From NCBI RefSeq assembly GCF_002940945.1, contig NZ_PNFV01000003.1:1-64000 (forward strand): a stretch of 64,000 nucleotides of DNA. The letters are read 5' to 3'. Each line of letters opens with the position of its first letter. Positions within the stretch are counted from its first letter, which is position 1. Source of the stretch: Limosilactobacillus pontis (lineage in GTDB: Bacteria > Bacillota > Bacilli > Lactobacillales > Lactobacillaceae). A model generated the notes under the pieces. That model was not told the DNA's origin. It ran no database searches and saw only the letters and a list, made by a program, of their open reading frames with translations. Both the position numbers and the translations under genes were made by a program. Below are positions 8,137 through 22,809 of this stretch, piece after piece.

Positions 8137-8565
8137 CTATTTTTTGATGAGCTTAGAGGTATTTAGACGGTTAATCGCCCGCTTAAGGTGGACTTCCGCC
8201 CGTGCCAAGTCATCCTGATTATGTTCGCGCTTAGCCTTTTCAATCTCTGATTCGGACCGCTTCTTGGCTTCTTCTGCCCGTTGGATATCAATCTCCTCAG
8301 GCATTTCAGCACTATCGGCCGCAATCAAGGCCTGGTGACCATCGAATTGGATGATCCCACCGTTAACGGCAGCAACTTCGGCAGTACCTTCATTGTGCTT
8401 AATCCGCACGGTGCTGATTTCCAGCGCGGCAATTAGGGGCACGTGATTGGCCATGATCCCCATCTGACCACCAGAAGTGTTCATAATGATCATCGTGGCA
8501 TTATCATTGTCGTAAACAGTGCCGTCAGGGGTAATAATCGTGACCTTAAATTTACTGTCAGCCAT
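8137..8565 (-). CDS. atpC: ATP synthase subunit epsilon
   Basis: A 142-residue F1 central-stalk subunit. An N-terminal beta-barrel (about 1-85, including GIMANHVPLIAAL) is followed by a C-terminal two-helix region rich in Glu/Lys/Arg (RAEEAKKRSESEIEKAKRE) that can inhibit ATP hydrolysis. It is the last gene of the operon, 13 bases after atpD, followed by a terminator. Confidence 0.95.
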   Translation of the reverse strand: MADSKFKVTIITPDGTVYDNDNATMIIMNTSGGQMGIMANHVPLIAALEISTVRIKHNEGTAEVAAVNGGIIQFDGHQALIAADSAEMPEEIDIQRAEEAKKRSESEIEKAKREHNQDDLARAEVHLKRAINRLNTSKLIKK

Positions 8566-8578
8566 AAATTATCCCCTC

Positions 8579-10995
<2,417 letters not shown>

Positions 10996-11030
10996 TAAAT
11001 CTCACCGTCCTTTCGACTAACTATCATTAA

Positions 11031-12584
<1,554 letters not shown>

Positions 12585-12601
12585 TTAACAAAAGATCTAT
12601 T

Positions 12602-13144
12602 TTATCTAACTAGTAAACGACGAATTTGCTTAATCTTTGAGCTGAGACTACCGTCCAGGGTCTTATGATCGGCATGGACAATAACCCCACCTAAAATTTC
12701 CGGATCAACCTGTTCGCTTAAGACAACCTCGGTGGCGCCGAAACGCTTGGCCAGGTTTGTCTTCAGTTGATCCCGTTGTTGTTTATCGAGTTGGATCGCT
12801 GTGACAACGTCAGCATGCATCCGCTTATTCTTAGCGTCATACCGCCGTTCAAACTCATCAATAATTGCGACCATGCAATCCATGCGGCCGTAATCAAAAA
12901 GCATTTGAATCAGGTTCGTAACGTATTGGGAAGTTCCCTGCTGCAAATCCTGAACTAATGCTTTTTTTTCATCGAGTGACAGTTGGACACCCGCTAGTGC
13001 GGATTCCAGGCTCTCATTGTCCTCAAAGACTTGGCGTAAAGCAATCAATTCTTGATAAGTCTGATCGAGTTCATTGTCTTCATCGACCAATTCGAACAGT
13101 GCCCGAGCGTAACGCCCCGCAACTGTCTTCTTATCAAGACTCAT
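12602..13144 (-). CDS. atpH: ATP synthase subunit delta
   Basis: A 180-residue peripheral-stalk protein linking F1 to the b subunits. It has an N-terminal helical domain ([12 protein letters not shown]) and a C-terminal domain with [10 protein letters not shown]. Its start overlaps the end of atpF by 11 bases, so translation is probably coupled. Confidence 0.96.
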   Translation of the reverse strand: MSLDKKTVAGRYARALFELVDEDNELDQTYQELIALRQVFEDNESLESALAGVQLSLDEKKALVQDLQQGTSQYVTNLIQMLFDYGRMDCMVAIIDEFERRYDAKNKRMHADVVTAIQLDKQQRDQLKTNLAKRFGATEVVLSEQVDPEILGGVIVHADHKTLDGSLSSKIKQIRRLLVR

Positions 13145-13652
13145 GATTTACCAACCCTTCGATGTAGGAGTCGATCAATTCCTTTTGATCGTCTGCCTTT
13201 AATTCTTTTTGGATGAGTTTGGAAGCAATCTCAATAGATAAGTTTGCAACGTCATCCTTGGCACCATTCAGCGCATCGCGACGTGCTTGATCCGCATCCT
13301 GTTGTGCCTGTTGTTTGAGGGCTTGAGCATCATTTTGTGCTGCCTCAACAATTTGTGCTCGTTGTGTTTCAGCCGACTTCTTGGCATTGCTTACAATGTC
13401 TGCAGCTTCCTGACGTGAATTTTGCAGTTCCGCCTGACGCTTAGCAGCCATCTTTTCGGCATGTTCCCGTGACCGCGCCGCGTTGTCGATATCACTGGCA
13501 ATCTTGTCTGCCCGCTTTTTCATCATGTCGGTAACTGGTCCCCATGCGAAGTGCTTGACCAGCAACATCAGAATAATGAAGGTGACGATGTAGAAGACAA
13601 GATCCCCAATGTATAAACTGTTCGATTCAGCTAACACACTGTTCACAAACAT
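13134..13652 (-). CDS. atpF: ATP synthase subunit b
   Basis: A 172-residue peripheral stalk with one N-terminal membrane helix (about 15-37) and a long charged coiled coil rich in Ala, Gln and Lys. The ATG at 13652 follows AAGGAGG at 9 bases. Confidence 0.96.
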   Translation of the reverse strand: MFVNSVLAESNSLYIGDLVFYIVTFIILMLLVKHFAWGPVTDMMKKRADKIASDIDNAARSREHAEKMAAKRQAELQNSRQEAADIVSNAKKSAETQRAQIVEAAQNDAQALKQQAQQDADQARRDALNGAKDDVANLSIEIASKLIQKELKADDQKELIDSYIEGLVNHES

Positions 13653-13699
13653 CTATTGACACCTCCTTGTTGTAAAAAAATCAAATTGTGATTCAACAA

Positions 13700-13939
<240 letters not shown>

Positions 13940-13942
13940 TTA

Positions 13943-14650
13943 TTATTCGGAAACCTTCCGAGAAATATAAACCGTCGTTAATGTTACAAAGACATAAGCC
14001 TGGATTGAACCGATAAATACGGAGAAGCCTTGCCATGCCAATTCCAGAAGCAATCCCGGAATGATTGTTAAGGCACCGTGTGAGAAGGCCATATTGGCAA
14101 TCAAACTCATTAACAGTTCACCAGCAAAAATGTTACCAAAGATACGAAGACCCAGTGTCAAGAAGTTTGCAAACTCTTCAATGATGTTGACTGGCAGCAT
14201 CAGGGTAAATGGCTTAGTGTAGTTCTTGAGGTAACCCCCAAGGCCGTTGTGGGCAACACCGGCAAAGTGTGCCAAAGCCATTACCATCAGTGAGAAGGTC
14301 AGCGTAACAACTGGATCCGCCGTTGGACTTCTAAGCACTTCTGCCCCGTTCCAATGGAACTGGAAGATCAACCCAAATTGGTTAGCGAAGAAGATAAAGA
14401 CAAACAGCACAAAAGCAAAGAAGCTGTAACGTCCCTGCTCTGCTGCTGGCATCTGACTCCGGACAATTCCATTTGTAAAATCAACTAACCACTCAAAGAC
14501 ATTTTGCGCGCCTGTTGGCTTCATCTGAATCTTTCGTGACATCCCGTAAAGAGTGAAGAACACGATTGCGTAAATAATCAGTCCAGAGACAATGTTCGTT
14601 GTATTGAACGTGAGTCCGAAAAGCTTAAAAGTTAAAGCATCACCGCCCAT
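13943..14650 (-). CDS. atpB: ATP synthase subunit a
   Basis: A 235-residue Fo stator with five or six membrane helices. The essential arginine lies in [15 protein letters not shown], and the last helix has [14 protein letters not shown]. It is the first gene of the operon; no atpI gene precedes it. The ATG at 14650 follows GAGGTGG. Confidence 0.96.
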   Translation of the reverse strand: MGGDALTFKLFGLTFNTTNIVSGLIIYAIVFFTLYGMSRKIQMKPTGAQNVFEWLVDFTNGIVRSQMPAAEQGRYSFFAFVLFVFIFFANQFGLIFQFHWNGAEVLRSPTADPVVTLTFSLMVMALAHFAGVAHNGLGGYLKNYTKPFTLMLPVNIIEEFANFLTLGLRIFGNIFAGELLMSLIANMAFSHGALTIIPGLLLELAWQGFSVFIGSIQAYVFVTLTTVYISRKVSE

Positions 14651-14743
14651 TCATATTCCACCTCTTTCCTTATAACAATAATTTGGCTTGTAAGTTGGTT
14701 AAAAGTCGCTGTAAAAGACGAGCTAGCCCAAGTTACGTCTAGT

Positions 14744-14772
14744 AATATATCATTATTTAAGGAAAAATTCAA
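14744..14772 (-). promoter_or_regulatory. atp operon promoter
   Basis: Minus-strand TTGAAT (14767-14772) and TATATT (14744-14749) are separated by 17 bases, giving a leader of about 90 bases before atpB. Nothing else recognisable lies in the rest of 14651-14925. Confidence 0.65.
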
Positions 14773-14925
14773 AAAAATATTAAGTCTGGCTAAGAGCGTT
14801 GATTGTTGCCAGGCCTAGCGCCAGCGGTTTTTCTTTCGTTATGAACGATCCCGACAAAATATCGATTAAAGTTTAATAAGAATCAATAATCGTATCCACA
14901 ATGGCCACGATCATCACACAAAAAA

Positions 14926-14956
14926 AGCAGCCGTGGCGCTTATTGCCCACCGTTGC
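14926..14956 (-). terminator. Terminator of the YibE/YibF operon
   Basis: AGCAACGGTGG pairs with CCACGGCTGCT on the minus strand, followed by T7. Confidence 0.85.
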
Positions 14957-14968
14957 TTTCTGTTTATT

Positions 14969-15736
14969 CTACTTATGCTGATCGTGGATCAGATGCCCCC
15001 GCCGCCTGGTCATTACCCAGGCGGTCATCGGCACCGTAATCAGAACCCCGATAAAAGAAATCAGGATTTCCAACATCTCGGCCACGAAAATTTTGTTGTT
15101 CATGATCGTCCCCAGGGAGTAGTGAAGACCCGCAAACCAGATAAAAAGGGCTAAGAATCCACCGAAAACCCCGAAGAAAAGAGTATTAAAGGTCGTTCCA
15201 ATGATCTGACGACCAATCGCCATCCCGCTCTTGATTAAGCGGGGGTTGCTGATGGTCGGGTGGTTCTCTAAGACCTCGGTCAGTCCCGAGGAGATTGCCA
15301 TGGCAGCTTCAGCAATCGCCCCGAGCGTACTCAAAACGGTCACGGTCACGGCAACCTTCAGATAGCTGATCCCGATCAGAATTGACATCCCCTCCAGGTC
15401 GTCACTATCCTCGGTACCAAATCCCTGAACTTGGGCCCAGTGTTCAATCAGAATGATAAAGGCAATTAGCAGCGCCATAACGATCAATGACGCATAGAAA
15501 GCGGTCACCGTGGTCCGTAGGTCATCCTCGCCCATAAAGATGGTAATGGCCAGGATTGTTACCCCCGTGACTACTGTGACAAACAGCGGCGGCACGTGGA
15601 AGGCAATTAACACCATCGCAAAGTAAAGAAAGCCAAAATTAAGTAGGAGACTGAGAAATGCAGACCAGCCCTGCTTGCCGCCGACCAGGACCATTAGAAT
15701 CATTAATACCAGGCCAAGGGCAGTAATGGTTGTCAT
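14969..15736 (-). CDS. YibE/F-like membrane protein (second of pair)
   Basis: A 255-residue integral membrane protein with about seven helices. It belongs to the YibE/F family: LGAIAEAAMAISSGLTEV and GRQIIGTTFNTLFFGVFGGFLAL parallel the longer neighbour. The family is common in Firmicutes, has no established substrate, and typically occurs as two adjacent genes, as here. The ATG follows directly on the stop of the preceding gene and after GGGAGG. Confidence 0.8.
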   Translation of the reverse strand: MTTITALGLVLMILMVLVGGKQGWSAFLSLLLNFGFLYFAMVLIAFHVPPLFVTVVTGVTILAITIFMGEDDLRTTVTAFYASLIVMALLIAFIILIEHWAQVQGFGTEDSDDLEGMSILIGISYLKVAVTVTVLSTLGAIAEAAMAISSGLTEVLENHPTISNPRLIKSGMAIGRQIIGTTFNTLFFGVFGGFLALFIWFAGLHYSLGTIMNNKIFVAEMLEILISFIGVLITVPMTAWVMTRRRGHLIHDQHK

Positions 15737-16858
15737 TTATGATCGCCTCCCTAACAATAACGCACCAAATGCACTGACCAGAGGTACGGCCAGCACGATC
15801 CCAATCCCTGAAACTAGGCTCTGAACAGTTCCCAGGCTCATGTTCATAGCAAAGGTATAGCCCCAGGAGTTTCCATTCTTGATATAAAGCAAGCTAGACG
15901 TAAAGGTGTCGGCCATGAAGATCAGGAAAAGAACATTGATTAGTGGACCCATAATTGATTTACCGACGTTTCGACCGGACATAAACAATTGATGCGGTGT
16001 GACGGCAGGCTCTAACTGTTTAAGCTCGAACAGCGTTGCGATGATATCACTGGACTCATCCATCACCGCCCCCAAAGATCCCAACAGGGTTTCGGCTAAA
16101 AAGAGCGGCCGGGGTACCTGGGTGACATACTGCATTGACTCGTAATAAATTCCCCGCTGGTGGGTCCAGGAAAAGACCAATAGACTAACGCCAAGCGCAG
16201 CGAAGGTCCCGATTATGGTTGCACTGAAGGTGGCTAGCATCTTCTTGCTTGGTCCCAGAACCAGCAGGAGGCTGATAAAGGCAAAGATGATCGTGAGAAC
16301 ACCGAAGATCCCCATGATATGCTCACCGTTGTTGTGCAGGTCAAATTCGACCGCTAAGACGAAGAGGAGGGCATTGACGATTACACTGGTCAGCGCCCAA
16401 GCGCCGGCCTTTCCCATCGTCAACAGGAGAATCATGACAACCAGCCAGGCTACCGTGACCAGGACCGTATCCCGCTTGTAACCAATAATGTTAGCGGTAA
16501 GCTGCTTGCCGTGGTGCCGAACCTGGCTTAAGAAGACCCGGTTGCCTACTCGGTAGCGCTGGTCCATCGGCCGGGAATCACTATAAGTATTACTAAGCAA
16601 CACCCGTTGTCCCCGGTTCGTCCCGTTCTCCATCACCGCGGTAATACGCTGATCATACTGGTGATCAACGTTTTTGAACTGGTCGCTGGTCTGCCGTGGG
16701 TGCCCCACGGTCGTCACCTTGACCACACGGGCGATCGGCCGGCGGTAGAAGCGCTGGTTATTCATTGTAAAGGCCACGCAAACCAGACCGAGGATGAGCA
16801 AGCCCACCAGCAGCCATCGTTTATTGCGTAACCAGGCAACATTTAACAATTTCAACAT
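15737..16858 (-). CDS. YibE/F-like membrane protein (first of pair)
   Basis: A 373-residue protein with one N-terminal membrane segment (about 13-31), an extracytoplasmic domain of about 90 residues, then seven to eight membrane helices. The segment LGSLGAVMDESSDIIATLFEL and SGRNVGKSIMGPLINVL are YibE/F signatures. The start is uncertain: the ATG at 16858 touches its AAGGGA site, and a TTG three codons later is better spaced. It is transcribed with the next gene; function is unknown. Confidence 0.78.
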   Translation of the reverse strand: MLKLLNVAWLRNKRWLLVGLLILGLVCVAFTMNNQRFYRRPIARVVKVTTVGHPRQTSDQFKNVDHQYDQRITAVMENGTNRGQRVLLSNTYSDSRPMDQRYRVGNRVFLSQVRHHGKQLTANIIGYKRDTVLVTVAWLVVMILLLTMGKAGAWALTSVIVNALLFVLAVEFDLHNNGEHIMGIFGVLTIIFAFISLLLVLGPSKKMLATFSATIIGTFAALGVSLLVFSWTHQRGIYYESMQYVTQVPRPLFLAETLLGSLGAVMDESSDIIATLFELKQLEPAVTPHQLFMSGRNVGKSIMGPLINVLFLIFMADTFTSSLLYIKNGNSWGYTFAMNMSLGTVQSLVSGIGIVLAVPLVSAFGALLLGRRS

Positions 16859-16910
16859 TCCCTTACGAATTGATCAGTTGCCATTTTAATATTATTTGAC
16901 AAATAAAAAA

Positions 16911-16944
16911 GTGTTTACGAAAATCTTATGATCTTCGTAAACAT
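16911..16944 (-). terminator. upp terminator
   Basis: ATGTTTACGAA pairs with TTCGTAAACAC on the minus strand, followed by T6. Confidence 0.85.
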
Positions 16945-16963
16945 TTTTAACAATCATAAATAA

Positions 16964-17599
16964 TTACTTAGTACCGAAGAGCCGGTCCCCAGCATCCCCC
17001 AAACCAGGAACAATGTAACCGTCCTTATTGAGGTGGTCATCAAGCCCTGCAGCATAAAGGTCAACGTCTGGGTATGCCTCACGAACGGCCTTGACCCCTT
17101 CTGGTGCGGCAACCAGGCAGGCAAACTTCATATTACTCTCTTGACATCCCCGCTTCTTCAACGCTTCGATGGCCATCATTGCGGAACCACCGGTGGCCAG
17201 CATTGGGTCCACGATGAACAGTTGCCGTTCCGTGATGTCGTTCGGCAGCTTGACGAAGTATTCATGGGGCTTTAGGGTCTTCTCGTCACGGTACATCCCG
17301 ATAAAACCAATTTTAGCGGCCGGAATCAGATCGGTCATCCCATCAACCATTCCTAAACCGGCACGCAGAATCGGAATAATAGCAACCTTTTTACCGGCCA
17401 GTTCCTTTTGGGTGGTCTTAGCAATCGGCGTCTCAATTTCAACGTCCTTCATTGGCATATCCCGAGCCACCTCATAGGCCATCAGGGTCGAGATCTCTTT
17501 AACCGTTTCCCGGAAAAACTTAGTCCCGACATTCTTATCCCGAATCATCGTTAACTTATGTTGAATTAATGGGTGATCAATAACTTCAAACTTGCCCAT
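16964..17599 (-). CDS. upp: Uracil phosphoribosyltransferase
   Basis: A 211-residue enzyme (usual length about 209) that salvages uracil to UMP using PRPP. The PRPP-binding motif [18 protein letters not shown] and the uracil loop [22 protein letters not shown] are complete. It has its own promoter and terminator. Confidence 0.97.
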   Translation of the reverse strand: MGKFEVIDHPLIQHKLTMIRDKNVGTKFFRETVKEISTLMAYEVARDMPMKDVEIETPIAKTTQKELAGKKVAIIPILRAGLGMVDGMTDLIPAAKIGFIGMYRDEKTLKPHEYFVKLPNDITERQLFIVDPMLATGGSAMMAIEALKKRGCQESNMKFACLVAAPEGVKAVREAYPDVDLYAAGLDDHLNKDGYIVPGLGDAGDRLFGTK

Positions 17600-17629
17600 G
17601 CCTAATACACTCCTTTGAATTTCTTCTCT

Positions 17630-17658
17630 ATTCTACCAAAAAAAATGAGAAGTGACAA
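17630..17658 (-). promoter_or_regulatory. upp promoter
   Basis: Minus-strand TTGTCA (17653-17658) and TAGAAT (17630-17635) are separated by 17 bases. The -35 box lies inside the terminator hairpin of the upstream gene, so the end of sua5 and the start of upp share DNA. Confidence 0.65.
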
Positions 17659-17680
17659 AGCTACTTTGTCCATCTTCTCA
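17646..17680 (-). terminator. Terminator after sua5
   Basis: TGAGAAG-ATG-GACAAAG pairs with CTTTGTC-ACTTCTCA on the minus strand, followed by T8. Confidence 0.85.
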
Positions 17681-17710
17681 CAATCATTCTAACTGTTGAC
17701 TTCAAACAGT

Positions 17711-18739
17711 CTACTTGACCATTGCGGCGTCAAAATGAACCCCACCGGCAGACTTATTAAGCCGGTTCATGTAGGCTCCCCCAAGCCCTTGAGCAGGAAA
17801 GGCTTGGGTTACAATCGCTTTGACGTTCGGCTGGTCATCAAATTGGCGCAGGCCATCGAATAAGCGGGCACTTGCGTCCTGAACCCCGGTTCCCAAGGAA
17901 AATTGAATCGCGTTCATTGGTAGGGTTGCCTGCTGGAGAATCCGTTCTTCAGCCATCATACCGACATCGAAAGGCTGTTGCTGAATCCACTTAACTACAT
18001 CACCCCAGTCGGTTTCCGCATCGACGATATATACCTGGGCGTTGGGGGCATAATGCTTATACTTCATCCCAGGAGCCTTCGGAGTCTCGTTCTTGCCAAC
18101 CTTGTGGTGGTTGATGTCAATTGAACCAATCACCTGCTCAATATCTTTCTTGGTGACGGCACCTGGCCGCAGAATCACCGGCTGGTCCGTGGACATGTCC
18201 AGGACCGTCGACTCAACCCCAACCCGGGTTGGCCCGTTATCCAGGATTCCAGCAATCTTGCCATGCAGGTCGTGGTAGACATGCTGAGCTGTCGTTGGAC
18301 TCGGCTTGCCGGACGTGTTGGCTGATGGACCAACCATTGGCACACCGGCCTTGGCAATCAGATCAAGGGTCGGCTGACAGTCTGGAAAGCGGAAGGCCAC
18401 CGTCTTCAATCCCCCGGTGACTGTCTTAGACAGGACATGTTTCTTGATCTTCAGGATGATTGTCAATGAGCCCGGCCAGAAAGTCTTCATTAGCTTCCGG
18501 GCATTGTCTGGAATCTCGGCAGCATACTGCTCTACCATCGCCACCGAGTTGACGTGAACGATCAACGGATTATCACTTGGCCGCCCCTTCGCCAGGTAGA
18601 CGTTCTTGACGGCATCCTCGTTCGTCGCGTCAGCTCCCAGGCCATAAACGGTCTCGGTCGGAAACGCCACCAGTTCGCCCCGTTTTATCGCAGCTGCAGC
18701 TTGATCAATCTCACTCAATTGAAAAATCTTAGTATCCAT
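17711..18739 (-). CDS. Threonylcarbamoyl-AMP synthase (Sua5 type)
   Basis: A 342-residue two-domain enzyme making threonylcarbamoyl-AMP for the t6A37 modification of tRNAs. The YrdC domain (about 1-200) has KRGELVAFPTETVYGLGADA, KGRPSDNPLIVH and GPSANTSGKPSPT. A C-terminal Sua5 domain (about 230-342) follows APGMKYKHYAPNA. The ATG at 18739 follows AGGAGG by 9-10 bases. It is the last gene of tdk-prfA-prmC-sua5, the usual Firmicutes order. Confidence 0.93.
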   Translation of the reverse strand: MDTKIFQLSEIDQAAAAIKRGELVAFPTETVYGLGADATNEDAVKNVYLAKGRPSDNPLIVHVNSVAMVEQYAAEIPDNARKLMKTFWPGSLTIILKIKKHVLSKTVTGGLKTVAFRFPDCQPTLDLIAKAGVPMVGPSANTSGKPSPTTAQHVYHDLHGKIAGILDNGPTRVGVESTVLDMSTDQPVILRPGAVTKKDIEQVIGSIDINHHKVGKNETPKAPGMKYKHYAPNAQVYIVDAETDWGDVVKWIQQQPFDVGMMAEERILQQATLPMNAIQFSLGTGVQDASARLFDGLRQFDDQPNVKAIVTQAFPAQGLGGAYMNRLNKSAGGVHFDAAMVK

Positions 18740-18744
18740 TCTCG

Positions 18745-19611
18745 CTAATTTCCTCCTGCGCCTAAAAAATCCCATACGTGTATCATCCTCATTTTATCCG
18801 CCACATCATGACGGGTCTCAATTTTTGCCTGGTGGTCACACCGGTGGAGAAGGTTCTGAATCGACTGTTCCTGGTCAAAGCCAGTCTCGCCAAAGAGCTG
18901 ACCACCTGCATTCAGGTGGTCACCCGCTTGAGCAAAGAGTCGATGGTAGAACCCTAAGCCCGCCTCGTCGGCAAACAGGGCTAAATCCGGTTCATAATTC
19001 AATACCGCCGTGTCCATGATACTGGTCGCTCCCGGGTCAATATAAGGCGGGTTGGTCACAATCAAGTCGAAGTGCCGCCCAGCCATGCCGGCAAAAAGGT
19101 CACTCTCAATCACTGGCAAGTCCAGGCCAAAGCGACGGATATTTTGTCGAGCCACCGTCAAGGCCGCCGGTGAAACATCACTCAGGGTTACCCGCCAGTG
19201 GGGTCGTTCCAGAGCCAAGGTGATCCCAATCACCCCACTACCGGTACCTAGGTCAAGAACCGATAACGGCCGGTCGGGCAGCTTGGCCAGTACCCAATCA
19301 ACCAGTTCAGCTGTCTCCGCCTCCGGAATCAGAACAGCCGGGGTAACGGCAAAGTTACGCCCGTAAAATGGCGCCTGCCCGGCAATATACTGAGCCGGCT
19401 CATGATCCAGCAACCGCTGGACAGCTGAGCAGAACCAGGCCTGTTCGTCGGCTGGCATCAGGTCACGGTTATGCAAGAGCAGGTGAGTGGCGTCCCAGTC
19501 ATGCCGCATCTGTAGCAAAAACTGGGGCGACTCGAGATCGACGTCAGTTCCCGCCAGCTGATCCTTGGCCCAACGCTGAGCCGCAAAGTAGGTCTGCCTA
19601 TCCCTACTCAT
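18745..19611 (-). CDS. prmC: Release factor glutamine methyltransferase
   Basis: A 288-residue SAM-dependent enzyme that methylates the glutamine of the GGQ motif in peptide-chain release factors. The SAM motif [11 protein letters not shown] (120-130) and substrate motif NPPY (187-190) are present. It overlaps the end of prfA, whose product is its substrate, by 8 bases, so the two are translationally coupled. Confidence 0.95.
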   Translation of the reverse strand: MSRDRQTYFAAQRWAKDQLAGTDVDLESPQFLLQMRHDWDATHLLLHNRDLMPADEQAWFCSAVQRLLDHEPAQYIAGQAPFYGRNFAVTPAVLIPEAETAELVDWVLAKLPDRPLSVLDLGTGSGVIGITLALERPHWRVTLSDVSPAALTVARQNIRRFGLDLPVIESDLFAGMAGRHFDLIVTNPPYIDPGATSIMDTAVLNYEPDLALFADEAGLGFYHRLFAQAGDHLNAGGQLFGETGFDQEQSIQNLLHRCDHQAKIETRHDVADKMRMIHVWDFLGAGGN

Positions 19612-20692
19612 TGCGCAGCTGTTCCAGTTTCTTGGTTTGGTCGGCCACGATCAGCGCCTCGATAATCTCGTCGAGGTCGCCGGCCATGATCTTATCCAAC
19701 TTGTTAAGGGTCAAACCGATCCGGTGATCTGTTACCCGGTTCTGCGGGTAGTTGTAAGTCCGAATCCGCTCAGAACGATCTCCCGTCCCAATAGCGTCCT
19801 TACGTTTCTGGTCATAAGCACTCTGTTCCTTCTGCTGGTAGTAATCATATACCCGCGACTTCAAGATCCGCATGGCCTTGGCCCGGTTTTGCTGCTGGGA
19901 TCGCTCATCCTGCATGGCAACCACGATTCCAGTCGGCAGGTGGGTCATCCGGACCGCTGACGACGTCTTGTTAACGTGCTGACCACCAGCACCGCTGGAC
20001 CGGTAGACGTCAACCCGAATATCCTTGGGGTCCAGCTCCACATCAACATCCTCGGCCTCGGGCATCACCCCAACCGTAGCGGTGGAAGTGTGAACTCGGC
20101 CGGCCGATTCTGTGACCGGTACCCGTTGAACCCGATGGGCGCCGTTCTCAAACTTCAGCTTGGAGTAGACCTTATCTCCAGTGATCATCAAGGCAATTTC
20201 CTTGAATCCCCCAACCTCGGTTTCATTCTTATCAACGACCTCGACCTTCCAGCCCTGACGCTCAGCATAGTGAAGATACATATTGTAAAGGTCGGCAGCA
20301 AAAAGGCTTGCCTCGTCACCACCAGCAGCCCCGCGGATCTCCATGATGATGTTTTTATCATCATTAGGGTCCTTTGGGATCAAAAGAACCTCTAACTCCT
20401 TCTCCAGCTTAGCCTGCTGTTCCTTAGCATCACTCAGCTCATCCTTGGTCAATGCCGTCAGATCAGGATCGTCAGTCTCGCGCAGCATTTCCTCATCATC
20501 AGTAATTGTCTGGGTGACCTTTTTATATTCGTCGTACTTCTCCACAGTCTCCCGCAGGCTTCCCTCTTCCTTGGAGAGCTTCATAAAACGCTGGGAGTCG
20601 GCGATCACCGCTGGATCACTGATTAGCTCATTCAATTCGTCGTAGCGGTCCGCTACCGCCTGCAACTTATCGAAGATATCCTTCATTTCCAT
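19604..20692 (-). CDS. prfA: Peptide chain release factor 1
   Basis: A 362-residue RF1 recognising UAA and UAG. The anticodon-like tripeptide P-V-T (192-194) identifies RF1, and the catalytic GGQ is at 236-238 in [11 protein letters not shown]. The ATG at 20692 follows AGGAGG by 9 bases. It begins 5 bases after the tdk stop. Confidence 0.97.
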   Translation of the reverse strand: MEMKDIFDKLQAVADRYDELNELISDPAVIADSQRFMKLSKEEGSLRETVEKYDEYKKVTQTITDDEEMLRETDDPDLTALTKDELSDAKEQQAKLEKELEVLLIPKDPNDDKNIIMEIRGAAGGDEASLFAADLYNMYLHYAERQGWKVEVVDKNETEVGGFKEIALMITGDKVYSKLKFENGAHRVQRVPVTESAGRVHTSTATVGVMPEAEDVDVELDPKDIRVDVYRSSGAGGQHVNKTSSAVRMTHLPTGIVVAMQDERSQQQNRAKAMRILKSRVYDYYQQKEQSAYDQKRKDAIGTGDRSERIRTYNYPQNRVTDHRIGLTLNKLDKIMAGDLDEIIEALIVADQTKKLEQLRNE

Positions 20693-20697
20693 AAAAG

Positions 20698-21285
20698 TTA
20701 TTCCTCCTGTCCTTGATCTAACAACGGGTGAAAGTAATGCTTGCGACAAACGGGATAGTAGGATTCATTCCCGCCAATCTGCACCTGTTCACCCTCGTAG
20801 ACCGGTTTGCCATCGTGAATACGCAGGTTCATCGTCGCCTTGTGGGGGCAAAACCAGCAGATGGTCTTCATCTCTTCAATCTTGTCAGCATAGATCAACA
20901 AGTATTTGGAGCCTTCAAACAGCTCGTTCTTGAAGTCATTCTTTAAGCCGAAGGTCATAACCGGGATGTTGAGCTCGTCCACAATCTTAATTAGTTGTAG
21001 AACATGGTACTTCTTCAAGAACTGGGCCTCATCGATCAACACACAGTAGACCGGGTGGTCAATCGATTTGACATATTCATAGATATTAGTATCGTCCATG
21101 ATCGGGGTCACCTGGCGTTTGAGGCCAATCCGACTGGCAATCACGCCCTGACCCGATCGGTTGTCAACACCACTGGTCATTAAGACCACCGGTTTGCCCT
21201 GCTCCTCATAGTTATGGGCAACTTTCAGGATATCAATCGACTTGCCCGAGTTCATTGCTCCATACTTAAAAAATAGCTGTGCCAC
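20698..21285 (-). CDS. tdk: Thymidine kinase
   Basis: A 195-residue type II thymidine kinase that phosphorylates thymidine to dTMP. It has the P-loop [10 protein letters not shown] (8-17), the catalytic DEAQFLK segment, and zinc-finger cysteines in CWFCPHKA and near the C-terminus (CRKHYF). It is the first gene of the tdk-prfA-prmC-sua5 operon. Confidence 0.96.
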   Translation of the reverse strand: MAQLFFKYGAMNSGKSIDILKVAHNYEEQGKPVVLMTSGVDNRSGQGVIASRIGLKRQVTPIMDDTNIYEYVKSIDHPVYCVLIDEAQFLKKYHVLQLIKIVDELNIPVMTFGLKNDFKNELFEGSKYLLIYADKIEEMKTICWFCPHKATMNLRIHDGKPVYEGEQVQIGGNESYYPVCRKHYFHPLLDQGQEE

Positions 21286-21468
21286 GATGGATACTCCTTT
21301 TATTGCATAGTACTCTTCATTATATCCAAAAACAGGAAGCTTTTAAATACTAACCATTTTCAGAAGATAGGTCAGGCAAAGTAATTTAGGCGAATAACTT
21401 TCTTTTTACGGCCGTAAAGATTAAAATTAAACGGTATTTAATCTCAATATAAGAAAGGAATTGTCTCA

Positions 21469-22809
21469 ATGTCAATTCGAAGTTCATTTGCTGAGTTTGC
21501 CGGTCGATCAAGTTACTGGTTTCTCCACACCTTCATGCATGGTGGGAGCTCCCTTCCCGGCAAGCTCACCCTCAAGCTTGACCCCAATATTCTTCAATCC
21601 TTCAGCAAGAAGTATGACTTGGTGATCGTCACTGGAACCAATGGTAAAACCCTGACCACTGCACTGAGTGTCCGGGTCCTGCGTGAAAAGTATGACCAGG
21701 TCCTCACTAATCCTACTGGTTCAAACATGGAACAGGGGATTGTAACGACCTTCATCACTGCTCCCCGCGCCAAGAAGAAGGGACTGGCAGTGCTCGAAGT
21801 CGACGAAGCCAACGTGCCAATTGTCTGCCGCTACATCACCCCCAAGGCCTTCGTTTTCACTAATATTTTTCGTGACCAGATGGACCGGTACGGAGAGATC
21901 TACACCACTTATGATAAGATCCTCCGCGGGGTCAAGTTAGCCCCTAAGGCGACGATCATCGCCAATGGAGACGAGCAGCTTTTCCATAGCAAGGAACTGC
22001 CCAACCCTATCATCTACTACGGCTTCAACCATGAGCATCACGCAGCTTTTAACGCTCCAGCCAACACCGATGGCCTGCTCTGTCCAAAATGTCAGCATAT
22101 CCTGCAATACCATATGCGAACCTACGCCGGGCTGGGTGACTACTTCTGTCCCCACTGCGGCTTCAAACGTCCAAAACTGACCTACAGCGTCACCAAGCTC
22201 GACAAATTGACGCCAACAAACTCGACCTTTGAGATCGATGGTCATCGCTATACGATCGGCATCGGGGGACTTTACAACATTTACAATGCACTGGCTGCCT
22301 ATTCCCTGGGGCGTTTCATGGGGGTGGCACCTGACCAGATTAAACATGCCTTTGAATCCGACGAACGAGTCTTTGGCCGTCAAGAGATTATCAACGTTGA
22401 TGGAAAGCAGGTCACAATCATCTTGGTTAAGAATCCGGTCGGCCTCAATCAGGTCCTCGACATGATCGAGACCGATCCCCAACCATTCAGCTTTGCCTTC
22501 CTGCTCAACGCAAACTACGCCGATGGGATTGATACCAGCTGGATCTGGGATGGTGATTTTGAGAAGTTGGCCACCCACCAGATTCCTCAGTACATGACTG
22601 GTGGCGAGCGCTACAAGGACATCACTACCCGGCTGACTATGGCGGGGATTGATAACGTCTGGCACGAACCAGACCTGACCAAGGTAGTCGACAAAATCAA
22701 ACAGATGCCGACCGACCATGTCTATATCCTGGCCAGCTACACGGCCATGCTCCAGCTACGCAAGCTCCTGGCTGAGAAACAATACATCAAGAAAGGTGGA
22801 ATGGATTAA
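21469..22809 (+). CDS. murT: Lipid II isoglutaminyl synthase subunit MurT
   Basis: A 446-residue Mur-ligase-like ATPase that works with GatD to amidate the alpha-carboxyl of D-Glu in lipid II. The P-loop is VTGTNGKTLTT, and LEVDEANVP follows. A Cys4 zinc ribbon typical of MurT lies at about 205-230 (CPKCQH...CPHCGF). The C-terminal DUF1727-type domain includes the stretch LVKNPVGLNQVLDMI. The stop and the gatD start overlap (TAATG). Confidence 0.95.
   Translation: MSIRSSFAEFAGRSSYWFLHTFMHGGSSLPGKLTLKLDPNILQSFSKKYDLVIVTGTNGKTLTTALSVRVLREKYDQVLTNPTGSNMEQGIVTTFITAPRAKKKGLAVLEVDEANVPIVCRYITPKAFVFTNIFRDQMDRYGEIYTTYDKILRGVKLAPKATIIANGDEQLFHSKELPNPIIYYGFNHEHHAAFNAPANTDGLLCPKCQHILQYHMRTYAGLGDYFCPHCGFKRPKLTYSVTKLDKLTPTNSTFEIDGHRYTIGIGGLYNIYNALAAYSLGRFMGVAPDQIKHAFESDERVFGRQEIINVDGKQVTIILVKNPVGLNQVLDMIETDPQPFSFAFLLNANYADGIDTSWIWDGDFEKLATHQIPQYMTGGERYKDITTRLTMAGIDNVWHEPDLTKVVDKIKQMPTDHVYILASYTAMLQLRKLLAEKQYIKKGGMD

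Noticed and set aside
21937..22719. 260-codon open frame on the minus strand inside murT
   Set aside because: It is fully antisense to a well-recognised gene, has no ribosome-binding site at its start and no family resemblance.
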